64,000 bases of DNA from Pyrocephalus nanus (GCA_038380795.1 CM076268.1:24871501-24935500), one strand, 5' to 3'; numbered from the stretch's first letter, positions 38,558 to 52,325 are shown. The notes: a model not told the origin generated them from the sequence alone. Translations and numbers: made by a program.

Positions 38558-41500
38558 TGAGTCTGGGCCCAGTCCACAGCAGTCTGTTAATTGAAATGTT
38601 TGTTACCACTGAGAGAAGTAGCTACGCTGCTTCATGCACTGCTCAGCACTACAGACAACAGGGTATCTGTAATTATAACAAGTACTAAATAAACTCAGGT
38701 TTTGTCTTTGCTATTGCCCAGTGCATGGTGAAGTAACGTGTCCATCTCCAAATTTGGGCTCGGCTCAAGTGGGCTTTCAAACTTCAAGCTGTGCCCTAGA
38801 GGTAGACTTCTACATCATGTCTCTCATCAGACACTTGCCTGATGTTTATTTAAGTACAACTGGCTTTTCTTGATGTTGAAGACATTTCATTGGTGTTCTG
38901 TGTTTTAATCATCTTTGGAAATGTATTGCATACAAAGCAGTTGTATAGTGGGTGTATCCATAGATCAGAGAGTGTCCTATACAATCTTATATCAGTTGAG
39001 GATCACAAAGCACTTGTATTAATTTAGAGAAAATGTAAACATTAAAGAACACTATAAGAAGCTGAAGATGCAAAGCCTTTGATTGCCAAATAAGGTGGAG
39101 GAGCACTGTTTGTATTTCCTGTCTGCAGAGCCTAGGTCAAGGCAAAAGTTGGAGATTAGGTGTAGACAGGGATAAACATTCATTTCATGCTTTATGTTTC
39201 TGGCAGTTTTTACCACGGCTTTTTTTCCCTCAGCATCACGTTAAAGAAATCAGAAATAGTTTAAATTGGGTTTAGTGTAGAGTATTTTTTGTTAGTAAAG
39301 GATTATAAGAGTGTGGATGAGCCTAAATTCCTTGTACCCAGATTCCATAGTAGCATAAATAACTTAGACTTTTGTGTTAGAATGGAGGACATCTTTGTAC
39401 CTTTGCATTTGCATGTGTGAATTTTGTGAAAACCACTTTTGGTTTTGGGTTTGGATTATTTTTCTTTATTTTTTTTGCATTTATGGGAAAACCATGCAAT
39501 CACTAGGCCTTTTATTTTAGCCCTTGAGAATAGAGTCCTTTTTTTTTGTAGTATAATTAATATAAAATCACTGACTTTTCAGAGTACCTGGATTGCTTTT
39601 TTTTTCAGTTGCTTATGAAATGACCGATTGTAAACATACATAACAAAAACAAACAGAAAACTTGATGTTGTAAGATAATTTTACACTTGGGAGAAGCTTG
39701 TCAGAAGGCAAAGTGAAATTAGTGGTCAGTCTGCAGAGAAAGTGTGGTTCAGTCTATGTGTTCTCTTAGGTGTAGTTTTTAGATGCCTGATTCTCATTCG
39801 GCCTCTGTTCCCCTAGAGTCTAAAGTAAGACTATCTCACAGTGGCTGTGTGCTACATTACTAGATAAGATAGACACAATTCACTTCTTTCATGGCAGTTT
39901 TTCACTGAAACGGTCACATGTCAAAAAATAAATCCTTTTTTCTTCTAAACCTAAATACCAGCATTCCCGGCAATACCAGGTTGCCCAATATTCTGCCTCA
40001 TAATAAAACATTCTGCCCAGTATCAAGCAGTTCCTGCAAATTTTTCTTGAAATCCTTTATTGGGGAAGTCACGGGGAATAATTTCTAAATTACTACTCTT
40101 TACCTATGAGATGCCCCTCTAAAAACAGAATTTATTTGGCCTAACATCTTAGCTACAATAGCTGAGGGATTCAGAATACCTGCATCACTGCTTTAGTGTG
40201 TGCTGTTGTTTTGTCTGTAATTTAGCCATAACCATGACTGCCAAAATCTCTCAGGTGGTTCATTAGAATGAGACATCCTGTGGCTTTCCAACTTCTTTTT
40301 CCACCTGGAACTGCTTATTTTCATGGATGTTTTATAATCAGTCTAAAAGACAGTAAATGAAGTACGCGGTGAAGACGAATTTAGTTTTCTATTTGTTTTA
40401 ATTAAACAAAAGATGAAAAGCCATTAAGTACAATCCCAGTGATGAAGCTGTTGATGAAGCACCATTTGCATTTGCATTAGATTACATTTTGGTCAAAAGC
40501 TTAGTATTAAAGTTCACAGTATCTTACCTCTAATTCACAAGGCTTTTCTGTTAATTCAAACCAAAAAAAGGTATGCTTTGGATTTCCTACAAAAAATTAA
40601 TGTAGCCAGCTACTTCAAGTTTTGTAAAAGAACTAGATATTAAAGTAGAACAATCAAGAGCATATTCAAGAACCTTACTTAACAGAGGCAATGTAGGATA
40701 TATCTCTGCTGCTGAATATCACTAAACACAAACAAATCCTTCCCTTGTCATCAGATAATCTTGAGTCCTTCACAGAGATTTTCTGCTCTTTTACTGGCAA
40801 CAAAATTGCCCAGAATTCTTCTCAAGGACTAGAATCCTGATGTACCTGGCACTACAGAAACACAGCTGCTTAGACTTGAAGTTGAAACAGGGCTCGGCTA
40901 TTTAAAATACATTCTGACTCAATAATGTATCACAAGAATCTAAATCTGAGGATTCATATTTAATAAACCATGGGCACTTAAACTATTGGGAATCCAGGTC
41001 TGGCCTATTTTTAAGGATAATCTTTGATTTTTAAAAAGTTAATTGAGTTATGAGAAAAAACTGAAACAGACTGATCAAGGAGTGCTTTGATAGTGTTACT
41101 AATGGTCAAATGCACTTACAGAAAGGGCAGAATAGAAGCCATACAAAGATGTGCACACATGCAAAAAATGCTTTCAGAGTAGGGACTGTATTGTGCTAAT
41201 TTCTTTCTAAATTTAGTTTTTCATTACAGAATGATCAAGTGTTGCATATAGGGAAAAAAATCAGCTAAATACCTGCTGTTTAATGTAGGGCAGTTGGTTT
41301 GAACTGCAAAGGCCTGTGTTTTATGAACAGAATGAGCACTGGATTCTCAAAAAGAACCCCCCCCCAGTCTTAGGGATGTTTTAAAGTCAGTGCAGTGTAA
41401 TAGTTAGCTCAAACTTGAACGTGAGATTTTTATATACTTTAGGTTTAGATTTCTTTTTTTACTGATTTGTATGGGTAAACTTCACTCCTGTACTGAAAGA

Positions 41501-44500
41501 CCATGTAAGACCTATCTATCTCCTTAATCTTGTATAACTTCTAATTAAAGTCCTACCTAATGAATTTATGGGGAACTTAAGGAGAGCCATTAGTCTTGGG
41601 GCTAGCCCTACTGCACAGGAGTGAAATTTCATGCTCTCTAGCTCGCAGGGGAAAATGTTGCTTCTTTTTGTTGTAATTTTCCAATCGGTCATAATGTCTG
41701 TAATAACAGATACTACTCTAGGTGGCTGATGTTTTACTTTTCAATGAATTTAAGGTCTTTGGCAGATGTTGTTATGTAAGTACAAATTATCGTCATTACA
41801 CACCTCCCTTTGCTTTGATGAAGTTCTTAGTTAACACTTTATTGCATTAAATTGTGGAGCTTTACATGTGGATGCAATTCTGTCTTGGCTGAAAGGGGTA
41901 CAGTTTCAATCAGTCCCAGTGGGAATTACACCCTAGTTCATTTTCAGGTCCATCTGACCCACGTGAGCCCTAGGGGCCTTCTCATTCCTTGCACAGCTTG
42001 TAGTAAAGCTTACTTTGTCAACAAAACCACCTGGAAATAGACAGCTGTTATTTGCAGTTTGGTATGTTGTCATGAGCATCTGTAGGGTTCTTACTGTCTT
42101 CACTCTTCCTCAAAATTTCCGTCTTCTGTACTAATTGCCAGCTGTCATGCAATTAGTGACCAAAGGGTGGTAATGTCTGTATAGGGCAGTCAAGATTGAT
42201 GAAAAATACAAAGATAAAATTATTTTTATCACAAATTACTTAGTGCCAGAGTATTAATTCAATATTATGGTAGGTGCTTTGTTTATTATCATTACTGTTT
42301 TATGTTCAGGCAGTTGTCATAAATACCTTTTATTGGCTAGACCTGCTTTACAAGGGTGCTTGTTTTTAGTGTTTTGTCCCTTTTTTCTTCCAATTTAAGC
42401 TTTACTAAGAGCTGAACTTTCAAACATTGGTAGGAGCTCTTGGAAAAGAATGGTAATTCTCTGTCTGAATTTTTACTGGGTGGTTGAGACCAGCTCTTGC
42501 ATTGTTAAGAACCAGAAGTAAACTGGTTATAACATACCAGTAGAAACAGTGTCAGAATTTCTGTACAGGCTGCTGCCTTTTCCATTTTGCCCTCCTAGGT
42601 GATTTTGGCCAACAGTGATAGTCACTTCAAAATTGTCTGGATGAGAAAAATGGTTAAAGTGAAAGGTCAGGTTCAGGATATATAGACTTCTATGAAAACA
42701 AGCATCATGTGCATGTTTCATACCTCAGTTTGAAGCAGGAATTGCTTTATTGTGTCATGTGGCTGTGGTGTACAGGGACAGTCTTTGCAAAAGAATTCAT
42801 AACTCTTTAGGTGAAAGATGGGATTGTTTCAAAGCCTTTTCATCTTTCTCTTTGTGCAGTTGTGAAATAAATATAATTAGGGACTGAACAGATGGTAAAT
42901 CCTAATATAAGAGAATATACCCAGTAAATGAACCTGTTTTACTTCTGTTTCCTCAAGAGCAGCTTCACTGTTTCTTCTGTCTTCTATTCTGTCCATAAAT
43001 GTTAAAATTCACCACCGGAAGAAAATAAGGGAAAAGTTCAGAAACAAGAATTTTTTTCCTCTACATGTTGTATATACTAGACAAAGTTTTTACGGTTTTT
43101 AGTTGGTGATTTACTTTAATTAAAAAGTGTAAGCTGATATTTTTATAAATCCTGACAAAAAATAGGCAAATATTATTAAGGTATGTCTGCTGACTGAGGC
43201 AAAATGTGATCTTCTGAGGCTTTGTGGTGCCTATGTTAGTTTTTAAAATGTGGTAACTTACAGCTTTGAATAGACAGGTATCATTTCCATATTTGGGCCA
43301 TATTGAACATGCAGTTCCTGAAAATGTCTGTTTGATTGTTATTTACTGTTTAGCAATAATCACAGCGTTATCATGCTCTTTTGCATGAGGTCTGATTTCA
43401 AAAGCAGATGATCTGTGCTGAGTTTACATGATTATCCTCTGACTATATTAGGAAGGTTCCCTCTGTCACTTGTTCTCAATGAAACTCACTCATTTGTGTG
43501 GCACTGGAGTTAAAAATCATTCAGCTGTGGCAGCACCCCTGGTTTTTAACCATTTTGGCTGTCAGCATGATAACTGCATGGTGACACTGAAAGCTGTACT
43601 TTGCCTATCTCTTTGTTGCAAAGCTCATTAAAATCATTGGGAGTCTCTTAACTGGATTGAATACCTTTGGATAGGGAACATCAGAACTAGGTCAGTGCCC
43701 TTCAACCTCTGCAGCATCAGGTCCACGTGTGAGGTTTAGCAGCCCTTTCCAGGGACAGAAGGGCTGGGGGAGGGACAGCCCCGTGGTTCAGCACAGGGTG
43801 AGTTCAGCGTGAGTAGCTGTTTTCTGGGTACCCACGCTGTTAGCATCGCACTCCAGCCTGCCTGCCAGGAGGTGACATGGCTTCTAAGCAGGGAGGGAGT
43901 TTACAGTCTGGCAACGTTTTCAGTGGAGTGAAAAAAAAATCGTTATTGACATAAATTATGGCAAATACTTTGTCTTTTTAAAAGACTTTTTTTTTCCTTT
44001 TGGATAATTTGGCAACAGGAACACAGATGTGTATTTTGTCTAAAACCTGTAATTTTTCTTGATGCCTTTTCTTTACGTGTATGTTATTCATTCACTTGGA
44101 TGAAAATGTCACCCTCCACAGGATTTCTCTGTAAATAGGTTAGAAAAGGCATGAATTCCCTATACTCAGTTTTGTCAATTTTTATATTCCTGATGTGCAT
44201 TTGGGTTCTCAAGTCTCTCAGAATCTCAATGGGAAGAAAAGGAAATAGTTCTTACTATTTCAGTGATGGAAGGCTTTTCTAATGGTTTCCCTGAAATAAA
44301 ATGGGTTAGGAATTCGTGCTAAGACACTCCTGACTGGTTTTTGCTGCAGATGACAACAAAGCCTGCTCCAGAGAAAGAGCACATCAGCAACCTGGGCAGA
44401 TGGGTCCGTGACATTAATTAAATACTGGCAGTGCCTTTAGTAGGAATCGGTGGTTTCTTCCCATGAAAGGGCTGTTCCAGGGATGAGGAACAGCGCACCA

Positions 44501-44569
44501 GCCGGTACACCTCCTTGAATGTCCTCATCTCCACCGAGCTGGGGATGCGCGGAAGGTACCACATCCTGT

Positions 44570-45240
44570 TCGTGCTCTCGGTCCCCACTTACCGCGTCAG
44601 GGGAGATGCGATGTGACTGTTTGTGTGCCCGTGTCACTGTGTCACCGACAGCATTTCCAACCCGCCCTGACAGGCAGAGTGCGGAGACGGCTCGGGGAGA
44701 CGTGTCTCAGACCTGCCCTGGGTGTGCGGAGCGCGGCCGTCCCGCACCGCCCGGGTCCCTGCCCTGCCCTGCTCCGTGGGCTCGGGGCTGCCCAGCCCGG
44801 CCCGCCTCGCCGGGCGCTGCGGGAGCCGCTGCCCCGGGCCGGCCTCTGTCCCGACCGGGCTGTCCCTGCTCCCCTCTCCCCGCTCCCCGGCCAGCCCCGC
44901 AGCCCCCAGCCCGGCTCGCCTCCCGCAAGTTGCGGCGGTGCTGTGCTGCCCCCTCCTCCCGCTCTCCCTCCCTTCCCGCCGTGCCTCTCGAAGAAAGCGG
45001 TTTTTTTCTGTTGTCGGGGAGCGTAAATCAGCTTCATCTAAAATCTCGAAAGTGCAAGTCCATCACATCTTCCTCCGAGCCGCCTGCTACACCTTGCGTG
45101 AGTCAGACTGCAGAGCTCCCGGTGCCCTTCTCGCTGTGCGGGGCTGCTCGTGTTTCCCCCTGTCTCAGAGGCAAAAGCAGAAGTGGAATCTGCTCACGCT
45201 CTCAGCGGTTCCTTCCCCGGTTGTTGTAGCAGTCGCTGAC
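44570..45240. promoter_or_regulatory. Intragenic CpG island, candidate internal promoter
   Basis: The core 44701-45000 holds about 33 CpG dinucleotides by hand count, against roughly one to three per 60-base line elsewhere in the window, and is strongly GC-rich. It contains GC-box type motifs (CCGCCC at 44747-44752, CCCGCC at 44661-44666) and no obvious TATA box, as in CpG-island promoters of vertebrate genes. A consensus-like donor on the - strand (GTAAGT, 44592 down to 44587) and a GTGAGT on the + strand at 45098-45103 lie at its two edges. It sits in the intron after the N-terminal-domain exon, so a sense transcript starting here would lack that domain. Alternatives are an unmethylated enhancer island or an orphan CpG island. 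Island status is clear; promoter activity is inferred. Confidence 0.75.
45099..45105. promoter_or_regulatory. AP-1 (TRE) consensus TGAGTCA
   Basis: A perfect TGAGTCA heptamer lies at the 3' edge of the CpG island, in the context GCGTGAGTCAGAC. It fits a FOS/JUN site, but it also overlaps a possible + strand splice donor (GTGAGT), and a heptamer of this kind occurs by chance every few kilobases. Its position beside the island is what makes it worth recording. Confidence 0.35.
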
Positions 45241-45385
45241 CTCCAGGCACTATGAATAAACAGCAAAGCTGGGAACAAAAGGAGTCTTCTGGCTGCCATT
45301 ATCTCACATTAACATAGCAGACGCGCTGCGGTGTGAACAATGCGAGTCTCATTCGCCGATAATCAGCGAGTACCCAGGCATTTGG

Positions 45386-45399
45386 ATTACCAAGGCAAC
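45386..45399. promoter_or_regulatory. X-box-like motif (RFX type)
   Basis: ATTACCAAGGCAAC matches the inverted half-sites of the RFX X-box (RYYNCC, short spacer, RGNAAC) with one weak position. It lies in a motif-dense stretch just downstream of the CpG island. This is a sequence match only; binding is not shown. Confidence 0.3.
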
Positions 45400-48300
45400 A
45401 GGCAATGGTAGAATACTGGGTGGGTGTGTTTTTTATTGTAAAGGAGCAGTCGGATATGGAAACCCAGGTATATTGATAAAGCAGAGCAGAAGGAATGCCT
45501 GGTGGCAGGGGGGGACTAAGGGCTCGGGGTTGCATTCCGACACACGTGAGATAAATAAGACATGGATGAAGCAGATCTGTGCTGTGAGATGCAATAAAGA
45601 TTAAACTGCATTTGTCAAGCTGAAAACGATCATAAGATAATTTCAGCATTTTGAAAAAGGTAACAGGTGGCATGTTAATAACAGGGCTGTTACCGGTGCA
45701 TTTTGTAACTGTAATCTGGGCTGTAGTAATGCATTGCATGGTCTACTTGTGTGACAATAGAACTGGGTGTGATGCTTTAATCTTTTTTCCTTTGATCAGA
45801 TGGATGCTGTAGTCCCCATGTCAGACAATGTAACCCCTTCTGCTGCTTCTGAGGCAGCAGTGGGTCTCAGTAGCATTTGTGTTTCTTACCTGCATAGCTG
45901 TGATCATTTATTCCACATGTGCAGAAATAAGTTGTGTTATCTCTTTATCTTTGTGTGCACACACACGTGTGCATGGAAATATATGAAATCTGTAGTGTAG
46001 CAGGACTGTGTGTGCATGCAGCGGTGATGTGGGTGTTTGAAGGTTCAAAAACTTATGAATTATCTAATTATTTGACCTGATGCATTTTTCTAATTTTAGG
46101 AGTTTAATTCAGATGCAGTAACACTTGCTGAGCAGCGTGATACTTGCAGGCATGGCTCTAACTGATGACACTGTGTGTAGAGTAAGGCGCCAAGAAGCAC
46201 AGCAGCAAATGTGTCACAGACTGATCTGTAGCAACCCAATGTGAAATGGAAGGCAGTGTTCCCGCCTTGTGCAGTCATAAGTCATCCAGGCCTCACAGGC
46301 CTTGTCAGTACTATAAAGAAAAAGTTAAGGGCTTTCAGCTTCCAGAGGTACTTTGTATCACCTGGTGAACTTCCAGCTCGATTTTGGCGTCTCGGTGTCC
46401 ATGCGAGTGGCTGTATTGTGCATATGTGTGTGGCTGCATGAATGGTTATTATAAATGCCTGTGTGGATATTTAACAGAGCAGAGGCAGGGGGTGATAGCC
46501 ACCTGCTAGCTGCAGGTGCCATCCAAACCACCAAGCTGATAAATGGCTTGCTGCTTTCACCCCTTGACTGCTTCACCTGCATTTACTCACCTAGAATGGT
46601 TTCAGAATGCTTCTGTGTTCTCACACGGTTCGCCAGAAAACAGCATCCTTCTTTTTACAGTGAATTACGAAATTTCTAACCACTTTTCAGTCTTCCTCTT
46701 CACAGTACAGGCAGCATCCAGTACTGAAACTGCACTTGAGGTAATTTTTACTTGATAGGTAAGGAGTAGATATGGATCTTCTGTGCACTTGGAGTTGGGA
46801 GAATCGAAGCTTTCCAAAGGTTTAGAGAAACATATTCATCTAGTTGTAAAGAGTGGAGGGAAGCAACAGACTTGAGAATTGTGATAGGATATGTTTTGGA
46901 ACTGTATATTTTTCTCTGAAAGATCTGAATATTTGTAGTCCTGCCATTAAGAAGTGAGGGAAATAAAGTCTTGCAGAATGCTTCCAAATTGGCTTTTCAC
47001 TTGAACATTACACAAAAACACCCAGTGATTTGGATGGGATTGCGTTTAAGGTTGTTTTTTTTTAGTGAAATACAGAATGGCGTCTTAATTTATGCCAATA
47101 CAATTTAAACTCCTTCAAATAATAATGGGGAATAATAATAGGGGAATATATTTGCGGAAGGTACGAATCACATAGATAGCATCAGTCAAAAGTGAAGAAT
47201 TCCTGCTACCCATCCAGAGTCTATACTAGTATACAGATTGACTACACCACCCTCTTATTTTGCTCATCTTGAATGTGAACAGCTTAGGATACCTGTACAC
47301 AACATTGGCTTTTAGTTTGTTTCATGTCAGTGTGTGATGTACAGAGGTACTTATTCTTTATTTCCTTTACAATATATCCTTGTATTTCCTTGCTGACTCT
47401 AAGTGGTCTTCATGTCCTTTCTACATGGGGGGCTCCTTGCTCTGCCATATTCCTCTGTGTGAACAGAGAATGAATTGCATAGAGTGGTTTATGGAAAACA
47501 TGGCACAAAAGGTCAAGGGACAACTTGGTCAAATTTTGTAGGTGTTTTTTTAATGGTAATATGTTTGATAGTAGTCTGTCAGCTAGATTAAAAACTAATT
47601 CTAGGTGTTCAAGTTCAAACGCTTTGGCAAACACTGTAGGTGTATGAAGTTGGTTCATGTATCTCAGATAGGGGGGTGGTTTTGCTCCTTTCAATAAAAA
47701 ATCTCAATGAAAAATGAGAAGCCAGTTGTTTCCTTCTAAATTTCTGGGTTTTTTAAAAAAGTAAACAAAAGCAGATCGCCAAAACATTTTTGATTGCCAG
47801 TAAGCAGAAATTAATTTTGGTTTTCAGTTGTCACAGTGGGTTTTTTTCAAATTAATAGTCAAGGCCAATGATGTTTTCAGTGGACCTTTGGCCGAAAAGA
47901 AAAAAGAAAATCCATTTGATCTGTTATTTATGAATATGTTTTTGGGGACTCCCAGCTTATGGAATTGTTAGGTTTGCATGGTGCACTGCAAGTACTGAAT
48001 TATAGCTGCCTTTTTGGTGTGAAACACTACAATGCTCCAGAAAGGACCTCAACTAGGTTTTTTTCCCCATTTTTTCCCCAATTTCTAATGTTAGGTTCAT
48101 GATGGTGCCCTAATCTAGAAGGATTGCAAACTGAATCCATATTTGCAATTAGAGCTACATGAGTGGTGTTCACTAAAGAAATCCAACTAAAACAGAAAAT
48201 AAACCTGAGTGAAAGAAGCTAAGCTGCCTAACTTGTGAGGCAGTATGGGTGTGAAACACATGTACTGGTGCTGCAGTTACCTGGGCCTTTATTGCCCGTT

Positions 48301-51300
48301 CTGACTGTGGGATTTGTGATATTCTTCTGCTATGATATTTTCTGCATGAGGTTTTAGGGGGCAAAGAGGGGAGCAAGGAGCCCTGTTTGGAAACAGTTAT
48401 GGTTTCGTTTGTATTAAAGTAGTGTCACCTAGAGGCTCCAACCAAGAATACAGCCAAGGGGTGCTGAGCACCTTGAGCACACATGCACCCAGAGGCAGAG
48501 CAAGGTGCAGACACAGAGAGATGCTGTTGGGCAGGAACAGATCAGGAGCTCCAGTTTTGGGCTGTATTTTGACTGTTCTGATTTTTGGCCATGTGTAATG
48601 GCAAAGGGGCGTTTGGCCTGTATAGATCTTTGACACCTCGCTCCTTGTCATGAGGTGCTCTCCTCTCTAGGTGTCCATGGGTGACAAAAGGAGACAAGGG
48701 AGAAATGACACTCAGTGCTACAGTGGCAATTACCTGCCTATCTTGGCGTCAGCTGAGGAAGTTACGATAGGGTCAGCAGATTTAAGGGATTGTGTGAACT
48801 CTGTGTGTGTCAGCTGCCCATCAGGTGGGATGACTGTGCTCCAGAAACATTAAAGACCCCGACAAAACTGTAAAGCTGGCTTGAGGGTAAGCAACAGAAG
48901 CTAGCCACTGAAAGCCCAGTTGTGGGAAACTTGATACCATTGCTTGGAGTGAAAATGTTTTTTAAGAAAGTCAACATCTGGTGTTTTTCTGCAGCAGTTG
49001 ATAGATTTTTAGTGTTTAAAACAGAGATAGATGCTTTATAGAGGTAGTGTTTTAGACACCTGGCCTTCCCAACATGCAATGTGGAAAATCACCACAAAGT
49101 TATAATTCCAGTTTTCACCCTCCTCCACAACATTTAAGTATCAGTGCTCTAGGGATGTGTCCTTCACTAAACCATCTGAATCTCCTTCCTAAGCAATGAA
49201 GACATGTAAACAGAGTATCAAGTGCATGTACAATTGCTTTCGTGACAGCATAAACATATTTAAAATGCAGCAAATAACGCCACAAATTATGTATAAACTA
49301 CAGTAATTCAATATTATTAATTTATGGAGGTCATTTGTTATTAAGCAACTTTTATTGGAGTTAGCTGTCAATCTGTCTGACATGAAGTCTGTAACTATTT
49401 CTAAGAGACTGGGTGTGTGCCTGGTTCTGTTTCTCTAGTACTGGGATTAAGAGAAGCTGTTCAGACCTAACTACCAGTGTACCTCTCCAGCATGAGTCTT
49501 GTATTACTGGTGGTTTCAGCACATTTGCCAGTAGCTAAGAAATCTTTTCTCATTGATTGATTGCAGTGTTGCCACATCATAGTTGGAAAAGTAATTTCCC
49601 TCCATCTCTTCTTCTTTGCTCTATGGCTTCCTCTGCTGTTTGGCCTTTAATGCTGACCAGTAGTATGTATAGGTTCATTAGCACTATTATAAATTTAGTC
49701 AATACTCTTTTAGTGGACTCCAGCTGAGCCCAAACTGACTCACTGCCCTCCAGGGTGCACTGAGAGACTTAATTACCCTTGTACCGTTCAACAGGAACAA
49801 TGTCATGGGCAGCATTTCGGTTTGGCTGAAGAGGTTGAAGCTTCTTTCTCTCTTGGCTGCCATTTTCAAGTTTAAAGAAAGGGATTTCAGGATAATTCAC
49901 AGCTCTGTATAATGACAGTGGAAAGCCACTGCTCTTTTGCAAATGAGAATTGGATTGGTCACGTTTCATTACGGTACTTACATGGATTTTCCTTTGATGG
50001 TGGGAGTATTCCTTTGGGTTGTTTTAAGCACAGAAACACAAGTTGAAAGAGGGAATTGGAGGGACAAGTAATCCTCTAGTTGAGTGGCACGTGTTTCAGC
50101 ACTTCCTACTGCTTGAAACTAAAGAAGCCTTCACGTGATGGAGGAAGGGCAGGTATTGTATCCAGTACAGCAGAAGTCTTTCTCAGCCTACTTCTGCATG
50201 TAATAGGTGATGAGCCAGAGTATCATCCTGGGGAATGCAAACCATGAGATTGCCATGTATTTCTCAACTAAGGTGATGTCTGAGGGATAAGGTCTAGGGC
50301 AGTAACTGTAGATTAGGGTATGTAAATTCATGTTCTGCAAGGCATATCTGTCACTATTTCAGTGTTTCTATAATTTCTGATATTAATAGTGTCTGCGATT
50401 TAAAGCTAAGTCTTGTGTTGGATAATGTGGGAGTCATGTTATTCAGTGTGCACAGTGAGTATTTCTCAACAAATCTGCACCTGGTCTCTTTTTCTGGCTT
50501 CTATGTGTTGTGCTGGAGGCTTTCGTCATATGCCAACAAAATGGTTTCTCAAGGTGTCACCCATTTTAACTGTAATAGAGTCAAATTGAGTGATTTATTC
50601 TGTATTTATGATAGGATGAAGTGATTGTATAGTCTTTGAGAAAGCAGTGTAGCCTTCCATTGAACAAATGCTCTGACTCTGCCACTGGAAACCATGGATG
50701 AATGATATATGAAATCTGCATACCATAAAGGAGAGAAACATGCTTTGGAGGGAAAGAAGTGAAGGAGTAGTTATAACTTGTGAACAGCAGACTAAAGCAT
50801 TCCTAGCTCAAATTTTGAGTGTGTTTGCAAACCATATGTTTGCATTAGAAGAATCTTCAGTGACTCCATGGTTTGATTCCTGCCTGTCGTTACCCTTCTT
50901 ATTTATTCATACACTTGCAAAATATTTGCCTTGTTCCTCAGGTTTTATTACCTGTCCACAGTACATCAGTGGGGAATAGAGAGGAATGTCTGCAGTGAGT
51001 CCTTTCACTGCTTATGTCATGAAGAGAGCTTCTTTGTAGTCATTCAAGTATACGAACACTCACTTGTGCCATAAATATCCAAACAAATCACTGAGCAGAC
51101 ATCATCAGAAACAGTCAGAGAAGGAAGTAAAGTAGGAGGCATCATTCAGAGCAGGATAAAAGAAGAAGGCTTAATAGCAGTCACAAATTCTGGGTTAGTC
51201 ATCATTTGTCTCCATGCTGGTGGAAGGGACTTGGTGAAGCATTGAGTCACTTGCAAATGTTAGTTACTGAAGCCATTGTCTGAGCTCTGAATGAGAGGGG

Positions 51301-52325
51301 CAAGATTTTCAGCTTTCTAAGGGAAAATATTTTAAAGCAACGTGGGCTACTAGGACCTAGTGATTGCAAGGTGTTTAATATCCCCTCATTCACACGCTGG
51401 TTTATATAGATACTGTCAATGTAAACATTAGATGTCAGGCATCTAATAGAGAATTACTGTTTTCCATTAATTTTCTCTAATTTTTTGTTAGGGGAAATTA
51501 TTCTTATCCCTAATTTAATTTTTTGTGTGTGATATTATTGCTTAATTGAATTAGGGTATTTTGAAACAAATCGGTGAGTTCAAATGCCCCGTTATGTTCT
51601 GATACAGTGCTGTTGTGCTGGCCCAGCATTATGGAATTTGTTTGAAATGTCCCAGTTGTTTGTGAAATGTATTCATTGTTTCATTTTGCCTTACACAGTT
51701 GCTGTTGTTGTTGTAAGATTATTTGTTACTTGGGACAGAGGCGGTTTTTATCACATACGTGTGCACATTCTGTGCAATGCAATTCCTATTCTTAAATGAT
51801 TTACACTAGGTGTTAAGAACAGGCTAAAGAACGAACACATAGGTAGTCCTTGATTCTGGCTCACAGCATAAAAGGAAGGAGAAGTGATCCAAGCCTGGAG
51901 TACTATCTGGGGACATGGGAGAGTCAGCAGGCTTTGAAGCTCATTGATAAAGCACATGTAGAGCTTGTATGGATTCTTCAGGCAAGATAGCCCTGGATAG
52001 AATTTCAGTGATAGCTGGTAGTTCAGACAAAAACACAGTTCTTGATATGAAATACAAGTTAATGGTGTTGGAAAATGAAAGAGCAATGTGTGTGCATTAA
52101 GTGGTGTGTATATATATCTAGATGCAGAAAGATCACCTATGTGTGTGTGTACATATATGCAAATAAAAATCTAATTTACAAGTTGATAGTATGAGAGTGA
52201 GCAGATTTCAAGTGGAATATATTTTATGGTTATAGGATTAATAGTTGCTTTCACTGGATTTAACGTATTTCATTAATTACACTAGATGCATACTTATCCT
52301 GTGTTCATTTTGAAACCACCAATGC

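Noticed and set aside
44642..45037. 131-codon - strand frame
   Set aside because: Gly/Arg/Ala-rich complement of the same CpG island; composition artefact.
44519..45229. 236-codon + strand frame, the longest in the window, plus overlapping 177- and 137-codon frames
   Set aside because: All lie in the CpG island, where stop codons are rare because of GC content. The peptides are Pro/Ala/Arg-rich in every frame with no domain, and frames through a + strand donor at 45098 would not match the phase needed by the 53020 exon.
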